From: CAVQJU01 sp963754955
Lineage (GTDB): Bacteria > Acidobacteriota > Vicinamibacteria > Vicinamibacterales > CAVVIG01
Length of the DNA: 64,000 nucleotides
NCBI GenBank assembly: GCA_963754955.1
Contig: CAVWHY010000005.1
Span: 1 to 64,000 of the forward strand
Reading direction: 5' to 3'
Part shown: positions 17,404 to 25,837 of the stretch, piece by piece
Layout of the letters: each line of letters starts with the position of its first letter
Numbering within the stretch: position 1 is the first letter of the stretch
Translations under genes and position numbers: made by a program
The notes under the pieces: model-generated
Seen by the model: only the letters and a program-made list of their open reading frames with translations
Databases searched by the model: none
What the model was told of the DNA's origin: nothing

Positions 17404-19203
17404 TCAGGCGAGCACGTCATACGCCGCTCCCTCCTCGTCTTCGGTCGCGCCGAACCGCTGCGCCTGCAGATCGAACATCGTCTTGTAGCGGCCGCCGCGG
17501 GCCATCAGCTCGTCGTGCGAGCCGAGCTCGATGACGCGCCCATGCTCGAGCACGCAGATTCGGTCGGCGTGCCGCACGGTCGAAAAGCGATGCGAGATCA
17601 GGATCGTCGTGCAGTGTCTCGTGGCCGTCAGCAGCCGCTGGAAGATCTCTGCTTCGCCGCGGACATCCAGTTGGGCCGTGGGTTCGTCCAGCAGCACGAC
17701 ACCCGCGCCCATCTTCACGGCACACAACGCGCGCGCCAGCGCCACGCGCTGCCATTGGCCGCCCGACAACTCCGTGCCGCCCTCATATCCGCGAGCGAGC
17801 ACGGTATCGAGGCCGGCCAGATTCGCCGCTCCCGCGGACTCGAGCGCGGAGACCACGATGTCATCGGGCGCACCCGACGGCGCGACGTTGTCACGCAGCG
17901 GCAGTTCGAACCGGATGAAATCCTGGAACACGGCTGCGACACGCGACCGCCACGACGCAATGTCGACCTCGCGCAGGTCGACCCCGTCGACGCGAATCGA
18001 TCCCGACTGCGGGTCGTAGAGCCGGCAGAGCAGCTTTGCGAGCGTGGTCTTGCCCGCGCCGTTCTGCCCGACGATGGCCAGCGAAGTCCCGGCGGGAATC
18101 GTGAGATCGAACCGATCGAGCACCGTCGCACCACCGGGATAGGCGAAGCTGAGTTCTTGAAAACAAATCTCGCGCGCCGGCAAAGCCGCCGCGGGCTGTG
18201 AACCCGCCGGCAGCGCGCCCGCCGGCGCCATCGCCTGCTCGAGACGGAGCACGGCGGCAACCGGCGCCGCGGATCCATCGAGCACCCAGCTCAGCCCGCC
18301 GAACGCGATCATCGACGTGCCGACGGCGCACTGCGCAAACGCGACCACCTCCCCCAGGCTGATCCGGCCGCCGGCCGCGGCGCTCGCGAGCGCCCAGAAC
18401 ACGAGGACGTTCGCCGCCGTCACGATCAGCATGCTCCACACGAGCGGGCGCTCGCGAAGGCGCGTGGCGGCGTACTGCAGCTCGTGCAGGCGCGTCCGGC
18501 GCGACACGAACCGCTCGATCGTCCAGCTCACCAGGCCGAACATGCGCAGCTCCTTGCTCGCCGGCGGATCCACGGCGAGCCGGAACGCGTAGTCGGCATC
18601 GCGCTGCGCGCCGCGCACTTCGTCGGTATTGCGGTCTCGCCAGACGGCGCTCTCGCGCAGGAGCCAGTGCGTCGACAGCCACGCGCCTGCGAGGAGAATC
18701 GGCGCCCACCACGCGAAGCCGAACAGGACGATGGCCGAAGCGAGGCCGCCGACCATCGCGACCAGCCCGCTCGCCGTGAAATCCATCGAGGTCGAAAGCG
18801 GCGGCCCCGTCATCCCGAGATCGAAGTCGCGCGCGACCGTCAGGTCGGCCGTCAACTTCGAGTCCTCGAGGTGTCCCATGCCCGGAGGACGCACGCAGGC
18901 CTCAGTCAGGCGATCGTAGAGCCAGGCGGCCGTGCGATCGCCGAGATTGGCGCCGGCCGCCGTGTGCAGCGGCCCCAGCACCTGCAGCAGCACGAACAGC
19001 ACTCCCACCACGCCGAGCGGACCGGCCAGGCTGCCGCCTTCCTGCACGACCGCGACGAGCCTGCCCATCGCAATCGCGAGGGCCGCCGGCAGTACGCCGC
19101 GGAGCACGAGCAACACCCACCAGAGGATGGCCAGCGACGCATCGGCCTTCGGCAGCACCGCGAAGAATTTCCATTCGTTGCGCTCGCGGAGACGTGACAG
19201 CAT
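17404..19203 (-). CDS. ABC exporter half-transporter (canonical signature)
   Basis: 599 residues with an N-terminal membrane domain (about residues 20-320) and a C-terminal ATPase. Walker A GQNGAGKTT, Q-loop VFQDFIRFEL, signature LSGGQWQRVALARAL, Walker B GVVLLDEPTAQLD and H-loop ILISHRFSTVR are all intact. It is of the MdlB/peptide-exporter type, with the QWQ signature extension shared with its neighbour. It probably pairs with the degenerate-signature half-transporter at 15,077-16,891. The substrate could be a lipid, peptide or drug; nothing in the sequence decides. The start ATG 19,203 is followed at once by basic residues (MLSRLRERNEWKF), which suits a cytoplasmic N-terminus. Confidence 0.88.
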   Translation of the reverse strand: MLSRLRERNEWKFFAVLPKADASLAILWWVLLVLRGVLPAALAIAMGRLVAVVQEGGSLAGPLGVVGVLFVLLQVLGPLHTAAGANLGDRTAAWLYDRLTEACVRPPGMGHLEDSKLTADLTVARDFDLGMTGPPLSTSMDFTASGLVAMVGGLASAIVLFGFAWWAPILLAGAWLSTHWLLRESAVWRDRNTDEVRGAQRDADYAFRLAVDPPASKELRMFGLVSWTIERFVSRRTRLHELQYAATRLRERPLVWSMLIVTAANVLVFWALASAAAGGRISLGEVVAFAQCAVGTSMIAFGGLSWVLDGSAAPVAAVLRLEQAMAPAGALPAGSQPAAALPAREICFQELSFAYPGGATVLDRFDLTIPAGTSLAIVGQNGAGKTTLAKLLCRLYDPQSGSIRVDGVDLREVDIASWRSRVAAVFQDFIRFELPLRDNVAPSGAPDDIVVSALESAGAANLAGLDTVLARGYEGGTELSGGQWQRVALARALCAVKMGAGVVLLDEPTAQLDVRGEAEIFQRLLTATRHCTTILISHRFSTVRHADRICVLEHGRVIELGSHDELMARGGRYKTMFDLQAQRFGATEDEEGAAYDVLA

Positions 19204-19283
19204 TCCGCAAAAACCTACTACACAGGCAATGGCCCTGCAATCGGCGACTGCACGCGGCGATCGGATATTCTGACGGCCCGACG

Positions 19284-20195
19284 GTGCCGGACACCACCTC
19301 GCGCCCCTGGCTTGCCTACGCGTCGCTCGTCGTGGCCGTCCTTGGCATTACCTGGTCGGCGGTGTTCGTGCGCTGGGCCGGGGTGTCGGGACCGGCGTCG
19401 GCCTTTTATCGCGTGCTCGTCGCGGCGGCCGTCCTCGTGCCCTGGCGGGTGCTGCGCCGCGACCTCGCGCCTCCGCCGCGCCGCGCGGCCTGGCTGGCGG
19501 TCGCCGGCGGCGCGTTCTTCGGGTTCGACCTGCTGTTCTTCAACACGTCCATCCTCCGCACGTCGGCTGCGACGGCCGTGCTGCTCGGCAACAACGCGCC
19601 GGTCTTCGTCGGGCTCGGCGCGTGGCTGCTCTTCGACAAACGGCCGGCCGCGCCGTTCTGGTGGGGACTGGCGCTGGCCCTCACGGGTTGCGCGGCGATC
19701 GTACTGGCCGACACGCAATCGCCAGGCACCAGTCCCGGCGACACGCGCGGCGACCTGATGGCGCTGACAGCGGCCGTTTTCTTCGCCGCGTACCTCACGA
19801 CGACAGAGCGTGTTCGCTCCGGCATGGACACGCTGACGTTCAGTGCGCTGTCCATCGCCGGCAGCGTGGTGACGCTGCTCATGCTGTGCCTCGTCATCAA
19901 AACGCCGCTCAACGGCTACTCGATGCGATCGTGGGCGTCGCTGGCCGGCCTCGGCCTCATCAGCCAGCTCATGGCGTACTTTGCGATCGTCTACGCGCTC
20001 GGCCACCTGCCGGCGACGATCATGTCGGTCGGGCTGCTGGGCCAGGTGCCGCTCTCGGCGCTGGTGTTCGTCCCGCTGCTCGGCGAATCGCTCACGGCGA
20101 CGCAGGTCGCCGGCGGCCTCCTCGTGCTCGCCGGAATCTACGTGGTCAACCGCACGCCGCGCACGGGCCCCGACACGGATCGCCAGCGGGCGTAG
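19284..20195 (+). CDS. EamA/DMT-family transporter
   Basis: 303 residues from GTG 19,284 (VPDTTSRPWLAYASLVVAVL); an upstream ATG at 19,194 would add 30 unlikely residues. Ten hydrophobic segments form two five-helix EamA halves, with conserved WSAVFVRWAG near the first helix, AFYRVLVAA, and VLLGNNAPVFVGLGAWLLF in the first half. SQLMAYFAIVYALGHLPATIMSV occurs in the second half. The family exports or imports small metabolites such as amino acids; the substrate cannot be told. The 3' end overlaps the convergent DoxX gene by 58 bp. Confidence 0.88.
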   Translation: MPDTTSRPWLAYASLVVAVLGITWSAVFVRWAGVSGPASAFYRVLVAAAVLVPWRVLRRDLAPPPRRAAWLAVAGGAFFGFDLLFFNTSILRTSAATAVLLGNNAPVFVGLGAWLLFDKRPAAPFWWGLALALTGCAAIVLADTQSPGTSPGDTRGDLMALTAAVFFAAYLTTTERVRSGMDTLTFSALSIAGSVVTLLMLCLVIKTPLNGYSMRSWASLAGLGLISQLMAYFAIVYALGHLPATIMSVGLLGQVPLSALVFVPLLGESLTATQVAGGLLVLAGIYVVNRTPRTGPDTDRQRA

Positions 20196-20536
20196 GCGAC
20201 CCACGCCGCGAGAATGCCCACGACGAGCGGCATCGCCGCCAGTGGGACACTCATCGAGACGGCCGTCAGGACGGTGGCGCCGATCATGATGATCACGAGA
20301 CCCGCAGCGGCGAGCGGCGTCAGGCCCGTGCGGGTCCGGACAATGCCGGGAAGGACGAGGCCGAGCGCGCCGCTGACTTCGCAGACGCCGATGAAGCGCA
20401 GGAACCAGAGCGGCAGATCGGGCGGCCCCTGCATCTGCTCAGCCGTGGCGACGAGTTTGACGCCGCCCGCAAACAGAAACAGGGCCGCCAGCAGGCCCTG
20501 AACAACCCACAACGTGATGCCGAGTGTCTTGCTCAT
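20138..20536 (-). CDS. DoxX-like membrane protein
   Basis: 132 residues with four hydrophobic helices: LWVVQGLLAALFLFAGGVKL, FLRFIGVCEVSGALGLVLP, LAAAGLVIIMIGATVLTAV and MPLVVGILAAWVAYARW. The FAGGxKL motif after helix one and FIGxxExxGALGLVLP in helix two are DoxX hallmarks. Start ATG 20,536 is preceded by AGGGGAAG as ribosome-binding site. DoxX-like proteins are associated with redox and thiosulfate metabolism in other bacteria; no specific role can be given here. Its last 58 bp overlap the end of the convergent EamA gene. Confidence 0.88.
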   Translation of the reverse strand: MSKTLGITLWVVQGLLAALFLFAGGVKLVATAEQMQGPPDLPLWFLRFIGVCEVSGALGLVLPGIVRTRTGLTPLAAAGLVIIMIGATVLTAVSMSVPLAAMPLVVGILAAWVAYARWRSVSGPVRGVRLTT

Positions 20537-20735
20537 ATCGTTCTTCCCCTTGTAGCGGCGGGGTACCCCTTCCCCCCGCCTGTACGTACGTCGAAGGACA
20601 AGGGCCGAAATCGACACCGGCGGCCCGCGGCGGCATTCTGCCTCATTCTGCTGAGTGCACGCACCAGCCTCGCGCACTCCCAGACGGCCGTGCTCGCCTG
20701 CGGCTGCACCAGCGTGCGGCTCGGAGTGGCTGTTT

Positions 20736-21485
20736 TCAGAGTGACGCGCGCGCGAAGACGTCGAGCATCTCCGCCGCGGAGGGTGGCCGCAGGATATGAC
20801 GTGCGGCGAAGTCTTCGGGCCACGGAAAGGCGGTGTCCCGCACGCGCGCGGCGGCCGCCTGCAGATCGTAGTCCGTGTGGCGGAGTTGGATTCCCGTATC
20901 GCCCTCGCCGAGCAGCAGCCAGTCCGCCCCCGGCGCCCCGAACGGCATCCCGACGCTCCCGGCATTCACCACCCGCGTGCCTCCGACCATGCGATCGAAC
21001 TGCATGTGAGTGTGGCCGCACACGACGACCGGGACGGTCAGTCCGCCAAACACCGGCACCAGCCGCTGTTCGGGCGTCGCCGCCGTGAAGATTTCGTTCT
21101 CGTTCCGCGGCGTCGCGTGACAGAAGAGCACGCGGCCGGCCGGCAGTTCCAGTTCGACCGTCGCCGGCCAGCCCGCGACAACGGCAGCATAGTCGGCGCG
21201 GATGTCGTTCGCAGTCCACCGCATCGCGGCGCGGTACGGTTCCGGAACAGCCGGAGATTCCGTGCCCGCCAGCTGCTCGAGCACCGCAACTTCTCCGTTG
21301 CCTCTGATGAACTCGATTGGCGTGGGGACGCTCAACAGACAGGCGATCGTGTCGTGCGCCATCGGTCCCGGAATAACGTCGCCGCCGACCACGATCCGAT
21401 CGACGCCGGCATGCCGGACCTCCCCGAGAACGGCTTCGAGCGCCGGCAGATTGCCGTGGATGTCGTAGAGGGCGGCCACTCTCAT
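20736..21485 (-). CDS. YfcE-like metallophosphoesterase
   Basis: 249 residues starting MRVAALYDIHGNLPALEAVL. The calcineurin-like dimetal motifs are all present: D-I-H (residues 8-10), GGD near 38, RGNGE near 63, CHATP near 122 and GHTHMQFDR near 155. This domain hydrolyses phosphomono- or diesters with two metal ions. The length and order match the bacterial YfcE/MJ0936-type subfamily, whose physiological substrates are mostly unknown. It lies 21 bp downstream of the hybrid kinase on the same strand and may be co-transcribed with it. Confidence 0.9.
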   Translation of the reverse strand: MRVAALYDIHGNLPALEAVLGEVRHAGVDRIVVGGDVIPGPMAHDTIACLLSVPTPIEFIRGNGEVAVLEQLAGTESPAVPEPYRAAMRWTANDIRADYAAVVAGWPATVELELPAGRVLFCHATPRNENEIFTAATPEQRLVPVFGGLTVPVVVCGHTHMQFDRMVGGTRVVNAGSVGMPFGAPGADWLLLGEGDTGIQLRHTDYDLQAAAARVRDTAFPWPEDFAARHILRPPSAAEMLDVFARASL

Positions 21486-21506
21486 ATCGATGGGGCCGGG
21501 CTTCGA

Positions 21507-23870
21507 CTAGCTTTGGCTGGGCATCTCTGAACTGCGCACGCGGCCAATCGCTGCGGCGAGCACGGCGGCGTCCACGGGCTTGGCGACGTGCGAGTCGAAA
21601 CCTGCCGCGATGGCGAGATCGCGGTCGTTCGGGCTCGCGTACGCGGTGACGGCGATCGCCGCCACGCGCGGACCCGGATGCTCGGCTTCGTACGTGCGCC
21701 AGCGCCGGATCAGCGAGTAGCGGTCCTGTCCGGGCATGCGCAGGTCGGAGAGCAACAGCTCCGGGCGCTGCTCGATCATGGCCGCGAGCGCTTCGACACC
21801 CGACGCGGCGGTCCGCACGACGGCGCCGCGGCTGGCCAGCAGCAGCGCGAGGAACTCGCGCGCGTCGCGTTCGTCTTCCACGATCAGGATTCCCAGTCCC
21901 TCGAGGTCTAACTCCGGGGCCGGCGGCGCCGCCGTGTGCAACGAAGCCGGTGCGCCTGCAGCGCTCGGCAGCGTCACCGTGAACGTGCTCCCGCTGCCCT
22001 CCCCGGGGCTCTCGGCGACCACCGTGCCCCCGTGGGCCTGCACCAGTTCCCGCACGAGCGCGAGGCCGAGTCCGAGCCCCGCGGATGCGTGTCCGTCCTT
22101 GCTCGCGCCCTGCCGGAACCGGTCGAACACGTGCGGCAGGAACTCCGCGTTGATGCCCTGCCCATCGTCGGCGACGCTGACACGCAGCTGTTCCCCTCGC
22201 ACCTCCGCCGTGACGACCACTCGGCCGGGCCCCGGCGTGAACTTGATCGCGTTCGACAGGAGGTTCCACAACACCTGCTGCAACCGTGGCCCGTCCCCAA
22301 CCATGCGCAGCCGTGCTGCCGGCACGCGCACGTCGAAGGAAATAGACTTCGTTTCCGCCTCGGGCCGCAGCGCGTCGACGGCTGCGTCGATCACCGCTCC
22401 CAGATCGATCTGTTCAAGGTTCAGGTCCAGCTTCCCCGCCATCACGCGCGAGAGATCGAGCAGCGACTCCACGAGTCGCGCCTGCGCCTCCGCGTTCCGG
22501 CGAATCGCCTGGATGGCGTGCGCGGCGCGGGCCGGGGGCAGGATGCCCTCGATGAGAAGCTGGCTGTATCCCATCACCGCGTTCAAGGGCGTGCGAAGCT
22601 CGTGGGACAACACCGCCAGGAAGTCGTCCTTCAGTCCGCTGGCCCGCTCCACCTCCGCGCGAGCGGCCTGTTCGCTGGCGAACAGCTGCGCCTGCTCCCG
22701 CTCCGCCTGCTTCATCGCTGTGATGTCGCGCGCGATCTTCGACGCGCCGATGACGACGCCGGACGCCGAGCGTATCGGCGAGATCGTCAGGGACACGAAC
22801 AGCTCGGCGCCGTCCTTCCGCCTCCGGACTGTCTCGAAGTGATCCACTTTGTCCCCGCGTCGGAGCTGACGCAGAACATCCTCCTCTTCGCTCCAGCGCT
22901 CTTTGGGAATGATGAGGCGGATCGACTGCCCGACCGCTTCCTCCGCCGTGTAGCCGAACATGCGCTCGGCGCCGCGATTCCACGACCTGATCCGGCTCTC
23001 GAGGTCCTTGCTGACGATCGCGTCATCGGACGATTCGACGATGGCGGCGAGCTCGCGCGAGATGCGATCCTGCCTCTCGCGTTCCTCCTCGATCCGCCGG
23101 CGCTCGCTGATGTCGCGGAACACAAGGATGACGCCCACCGTCCGGCCATCCGCTGCCCGGATTGGCGCGGCGCTGTCGTCGATAGGAACGGCCCGTCCGT
23201 CCCGCGACAGGAGCAAGGTGTGGTTGGCCAGCCCGGCCGTCACGCCGTCCCTGAGCACACGAAAAATGGGACTGTCCGCCGGGTGGCGCGTTTGCTCGTC
23301 GACAATGACGAACACGTCGTGCAGCGGCTTGCCGAACGCGTCGGCGCCGGACCATCCGGTGAGGCTTTCGGCCACGGCATTCATCCGGGTAATGCGCCCG
23401 GCGGCGTCGATCGTGATCACAGCGTCGCCAATACTGCCGAGCGTCACGTCGAGGTTCTGCTCCGAAGCGGCGAGCGCTCGGACGCCCTGGCGCCACGCCT
23501 CGTTCAGCGCGCTGATGACGAAGCCCACTAAAACGAATACGGCGAGCCCGAACCACTCACCCGAATCGGCTATCGCCCACGACCGGCCCGGCGCTACCCA
23601 GAAAAACGCCGCTGCGACGCCGGCCGTCAGTGTCGTGACGATTCCCGGTCCGGCCCCGCCCGCCCACGCGCTCAGCATGATGGCCGGAAACAACGTGATG
23701 TAGGGCAGCCGGTTCTGCCAGACGGGATCGAGGGCCAGACGGCTGGCGACGCTTGCCGCAGCGAGCCCGATTGCCAGCGCGTAGCGTGTCACCGGAGACA
23801 GCTGGAGCACGCGGTCGGACAGCAGAAAAGGGGACCTGCGGGATACGTCCTCAGCTCGGGTGTAGCGCAC
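21507..23870 (-). CDS. hybrid histidine kinase (DUF4118-PAS-PAS-HisKA-HATPase-REC)
   Basis: 787 residues from GTG 23,870 (VRYTRAEDVSRR); translation upstream of this is unlikely. A DUF4118-type four-helix membrane region is followed by a first PAS (LDVTLGSIGDAVITIDAAGRI) and a second PAS (IVESSDDAIVSKDLESRIRSWN). Then come HisKA with phospho-acceptor His in LSHELRTPLNAV, HATPase with N-box NLLSNAIKF and DDGQGI, and a C-terminal receiver with DE, Asp in LLSDLRMPG and Lys in HVAKPVD. It is a membrane sensor kinase that passes phosphate to its own receiver. The signal and output partner are not visible. The phosphoesterase gene follows within 21 bp. Confidence 0.9.
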   Translation of the reverse strand: MRYTRAEDVSRRSPFLLSDRVLQLSPVTRYALAIGLAAASVASRLALDPVWQNRLPYITLFPAIMLSAWAGGAGPGIVTTLTAGVAAAFFWVAPGRSWAIADSGEWFGLAVFVLVGFVISALNEAWRQGVRALAASEQNLDVTLGSIGDAVITIDAAGRITRMNAVAESLTGWSGADAFGKPLHDVFVIVDEQTRHPADSPIFRVLRDGVTAGLANHTLLLSRDGRAVPIDDSAAPIRAADGRTVGVILVFRDISERRRIEEERERQDRISRELAAIVESSDDAIVSKDLESRIRSWNRGAERMFGYTAEEAVGQSIRLIIPKERWSEEEDVLRQLRRGDKVDHFETVRRRKDGAELFVSLTISPIRSASGVVIGASKIARDITAMKQAEREQAQLFASEQAARAEVERASGLKDDFLAVLSHELRTPLNAVMGYSQLLIEGILPPARAAHAIQAIRRNAEAQARLVESLLDLSRVMAGKLDLNLEQIDLGAVIDAAVDALRPEAETKSISFDVRVPAARLRMVGDGPRLQQVLWNLLSNAIKFTPGPGRVVVTAEVRGEQLRVSVADDGQGINAEFLPHVFDRFRQGASKDGHASAGLGLGLALVRELVQAHGGTVVAESPGEGSGSTFTVTLPSAAGAPASLHTAAPPAPELDLEGLGILIVEDERDAREFLALLLASRGAVVRTAASGVEALAAMIEQRPELLLSDLRMPGQDRYSLIRRWRTYEAEHPGPRVAAIAVTAYASPNDRDLAIAAGFDSHVAKPVDAAVLAAAIGRVRSSEMPSQS

Positions 23871-24006
23871 GTCTGCACGATTGTACGCGCAAGTCCTCGC
23901 CCGCACCCTTGTGGCGCAGACGTGCCGCCCTGTAGCGCCCAGACAGCCGGTTACAGGCACGATCTTTGAAGCACCGCTGGCACGTCGCGGCGATCGGAGG
24001 CGTGTG

Positions 24007-24096
24007 ATGCTGACGCTGGTGAATCTCGTTCTCGTCGCAATGGCTCTTGTCGTGGTGTTTTGGGGCGTGCGCGTACTGATCAGCCGCGGTTCGTGA
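24007..24096 (+). CDS. 29-residue single-pass membrane peptide
   Basis: MLTLVNLVLVAMALVVVFWG followed by VRVLISRGS. Almost the entire peptide is one hydrophobic helix ending in a short basic tail. It is preceded by a near-ideal ribosome-binding site, GGAGG six bases before the ATG. No family is recognised. It lies divergent from the hybrid kinase and 32 bp before the YciI gene. Such small membrane peptides often modulate kinases or transporters, but nothing here shows a partner. Confidence 0.5.
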   Translation: MLTLVNLVLVAMALVVVFWGVRVLISRGS

Positions 24097-24128
24097 CGCG
24101 AGCGGCTGGCTGTGTCACGCTTGAGTAC

Positions 24129-24449
24129 ATGTTCGTCGTCGAGCTCATCTACAAAGCCGCGCTCGCTGACCTCGACGCTGCGATGCCGGCGCACGTCGCC
24201 TTCCTGAAGAAGCACTACGACGCGGGGCACTTTCTCATATCGGGGCGTAAGGTGCCCCGGGACGGCGGTGTGATCCTGGCGGCCGGCATCGCCCGGGACC
24301 AACTCGACGGCGTGATGCGCGCGGACCCGTTCTGCGAACGTGGGCTCGCAGAGTTCAGAATCATCGAATTCCGCGCGAGTCAGCGCGCCGGCGACATCCA
24401 GCAGCGCATCGACACGGAGGCACAGCGCACATCGAAACGGCGTCCCTGA
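24129..24449 (+). CDS. YciI-family protein
   Basis: 106 residues starting MFVVELIYKAALADLDAAMP. The YciI fold is recognised from the N-terminal strand, the HVAFLKKHYDAGHFLISGRK helix-strand with its conserved His and Gly, and MRADPFCERGLAEFRIIEF near the C-terminus. YciI domains are small ferredoxin-like dimers of unclear enzymatic role. ATG 24,129 is preferred over an upstream start at 24,060 because homology begins there. The charged tail (QRIDTEAQRTSKRRP) is longer than usual. Confidence 0.8.
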   Translation: MFVVELIYKAALADLDAAMPAHVAFLKKHYDAGHFLISGRKVPRDGGVILAAGIARDQLDGVMRADPFCERGLAEFRIIEFRASQRAGDIQQRIDTEAQRTSKRRP

Positions 24450-24461
24450 GGAGAACGATTC

Positions 24462-25335
24462 ATGCTCGAGCCACACCTGCGAACACCGGACGCGTCCGAC
24501 GTCGAGTTCCTGCATTCCCCGACCTTACAAGGAGGCGAGCCTCCGCCCGCGCGAGCCGCGATCTGGTGGATCGTGGCGGCCGTGCTGACGATCGCCACGG
24601 CTGTCGGCATCTACATCGCGACGTCCCGCCGCGCCGTCCCGCCTGCCGCCACCGGCCGCACGGGCAGCCTCGAATACGGCGTCGGACCGGCCGCTTGGGT
24701 ACAACGGCGATCGGATCGACCTTCCGCCGCTCGATCAAACCGATCCGCTGGTCCGCAACCTCGTGAAGCAGATCTCGTCGCATCCGACGGTGGCGGCGTG
24801 GCTCACCTCTGACAGGCTGATTCGCAACTTCGTCGCGGTCGTCGGAAACGTCGCCGAGGGGCCCAGCCCGGCGGTGCACCTGCGGGTGCTGCGGCCTGCG
24901 GCCGGCTTCAAGGTGAGCGAGCGCGGCGCACAGACCATCATCGATCCGCGGAGCTACGAGCGGTACAACGCATTCGCGGCGGCGGCCGAGTCCATCGATC
25001 CCGCCGGTGCCGCACGACTGTATGCCACGCTCAAGCCGAGCCTCGAGGAAGCGCATCGCGACCTTGGCTCGAACATCTCGCTGGACCGGACGCTCGAACA
25101 GGCGATCGTGACGCTCCTCAAAACGCCCGTGGTACCTGACCCGATCGTCGTTCGACCGGAGGGCGGGACGGGCTACGCCTTCACCGATCCCGCGCTCGAA
25201 GCGCTGACGCCCGCGCAGAAACAGCTCCTGCGCACCGGCAGCGCGAACGTGAGGAAGATCCAGGCGTCGCTTCGGGCAATCGCGCTCGCGCTGGGCATCC
25301 CCGCGGAGCGGCTGCCGGCGGCACCCGTCAAATAA
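24462..25335 (+). CDS. DUF3014 membrane-anchored protein, frameshifted
   Basis: About 290 residues. The N-terminal 28 residues are followed by one transmembrane helix (AAIWWIVAAVLTIATAVGIYI). After a frame jump near 24,698 the DUF3014 domain runs from LPPLDQTDPLVRNLVKQISS through HPTVAAWLTSDRLIRNFVAV, VSERGAQTIIDPRSYERYN and LYATLKPSLEEAHRDLG to ALGIPAERLPAAPVK. DUF3014 proteins are predicted periplasmic proteins of unknown function in Proteobacteria and Acidobacteriota. It begins 12 bp after the YciI stop, so the two are probably co-transcribed. Confidence 0.82.
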
Positions 25336-25357
25336 CCAAGCTCGGGCAGCCGACCGG

Positions 25358-25837
25358 CTAGCCGCTGCGTGGCGGCTCGGCGAACATGTCCTCGAACACG
25401 CGATAGTGATCGCCGTTCATCCCCAGAGCTGTGTAGACGGCGATCGCGCGCGCGTTGGTCGTGTCGACGTACAGCCGCAGGCCTCCCGCCCCTGCCGCAA
25501 CCGCCTCGCGGCGTGCCACGTCATACAACGCCCGCAGGACGCCGCGCCCGCGCGCGTCCCGCACGACGTAGACGGATTGAATCCACCAGACCATGCGGTT
25601 GCGCCAGTCGCTCCACTCGAACGTCACGAGCAGCTGGCCGGCGGTGCGGCCGTCGAGCTCGGCGACCCAATATCGCCCGGGCGCCCGCGATTCGAGCAGC
25701 GCCAGGATGCCCGCGCGCAGCGTGTCGGCATCGAGACGTACGTGTTCGGACTCGTCGGCGAGCGCAAGATTGCCGGCGACAAGAGCCTCGAGGTCGGCAC
25801 GGGTCGCGGCGCGGACGTTCGGCTTGCGGTCGCTCAT
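25358..25837 (-). CDS. GNAT-family N-acetyltransferase
   Basis: 159 residues. The acetyl-CoA binding motif A is visible as IQSVYVVRDARGRGVLRALYD (R-G-R-G-V) around residues 90-110, preceded by the strand AGQLLVTFEWSDWRN. The last strand has LRLYVDTTNARAIAVYTALGM, the usual GNAT motif B. It transfers an acetyl group from acetyl-CoA to an unknown amine. Its ATG overlaps the queA stop by four bases (ATGA), so it is the last gene of the SDR-queA-GNAT operon. Confidence 0.9.
   Translation of the reverse strand: MSDRKPNVRAATRADLEALVAGNLALADESEHVRLDADTLRAGILALLESRAPGRYWVAELDGRTAGQLLVTFEWSDWRNRMVWWIQSVYVVRDARGRGVLRALYDVARREAVAAGAGGLRLYVDTTNARAIAVYTALGMNGDHYRVFEDMFAEPPRSG

Noticed and set aside
20533..22269. 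Very long open frame on the minus strand overlapping the phosphoesterase and hybrid kinase
   Set aside because: It is Arg/Gly/Ala-rich with no family features, and lies in an alternative frame of two well-supported genes. High GC creates such frames.
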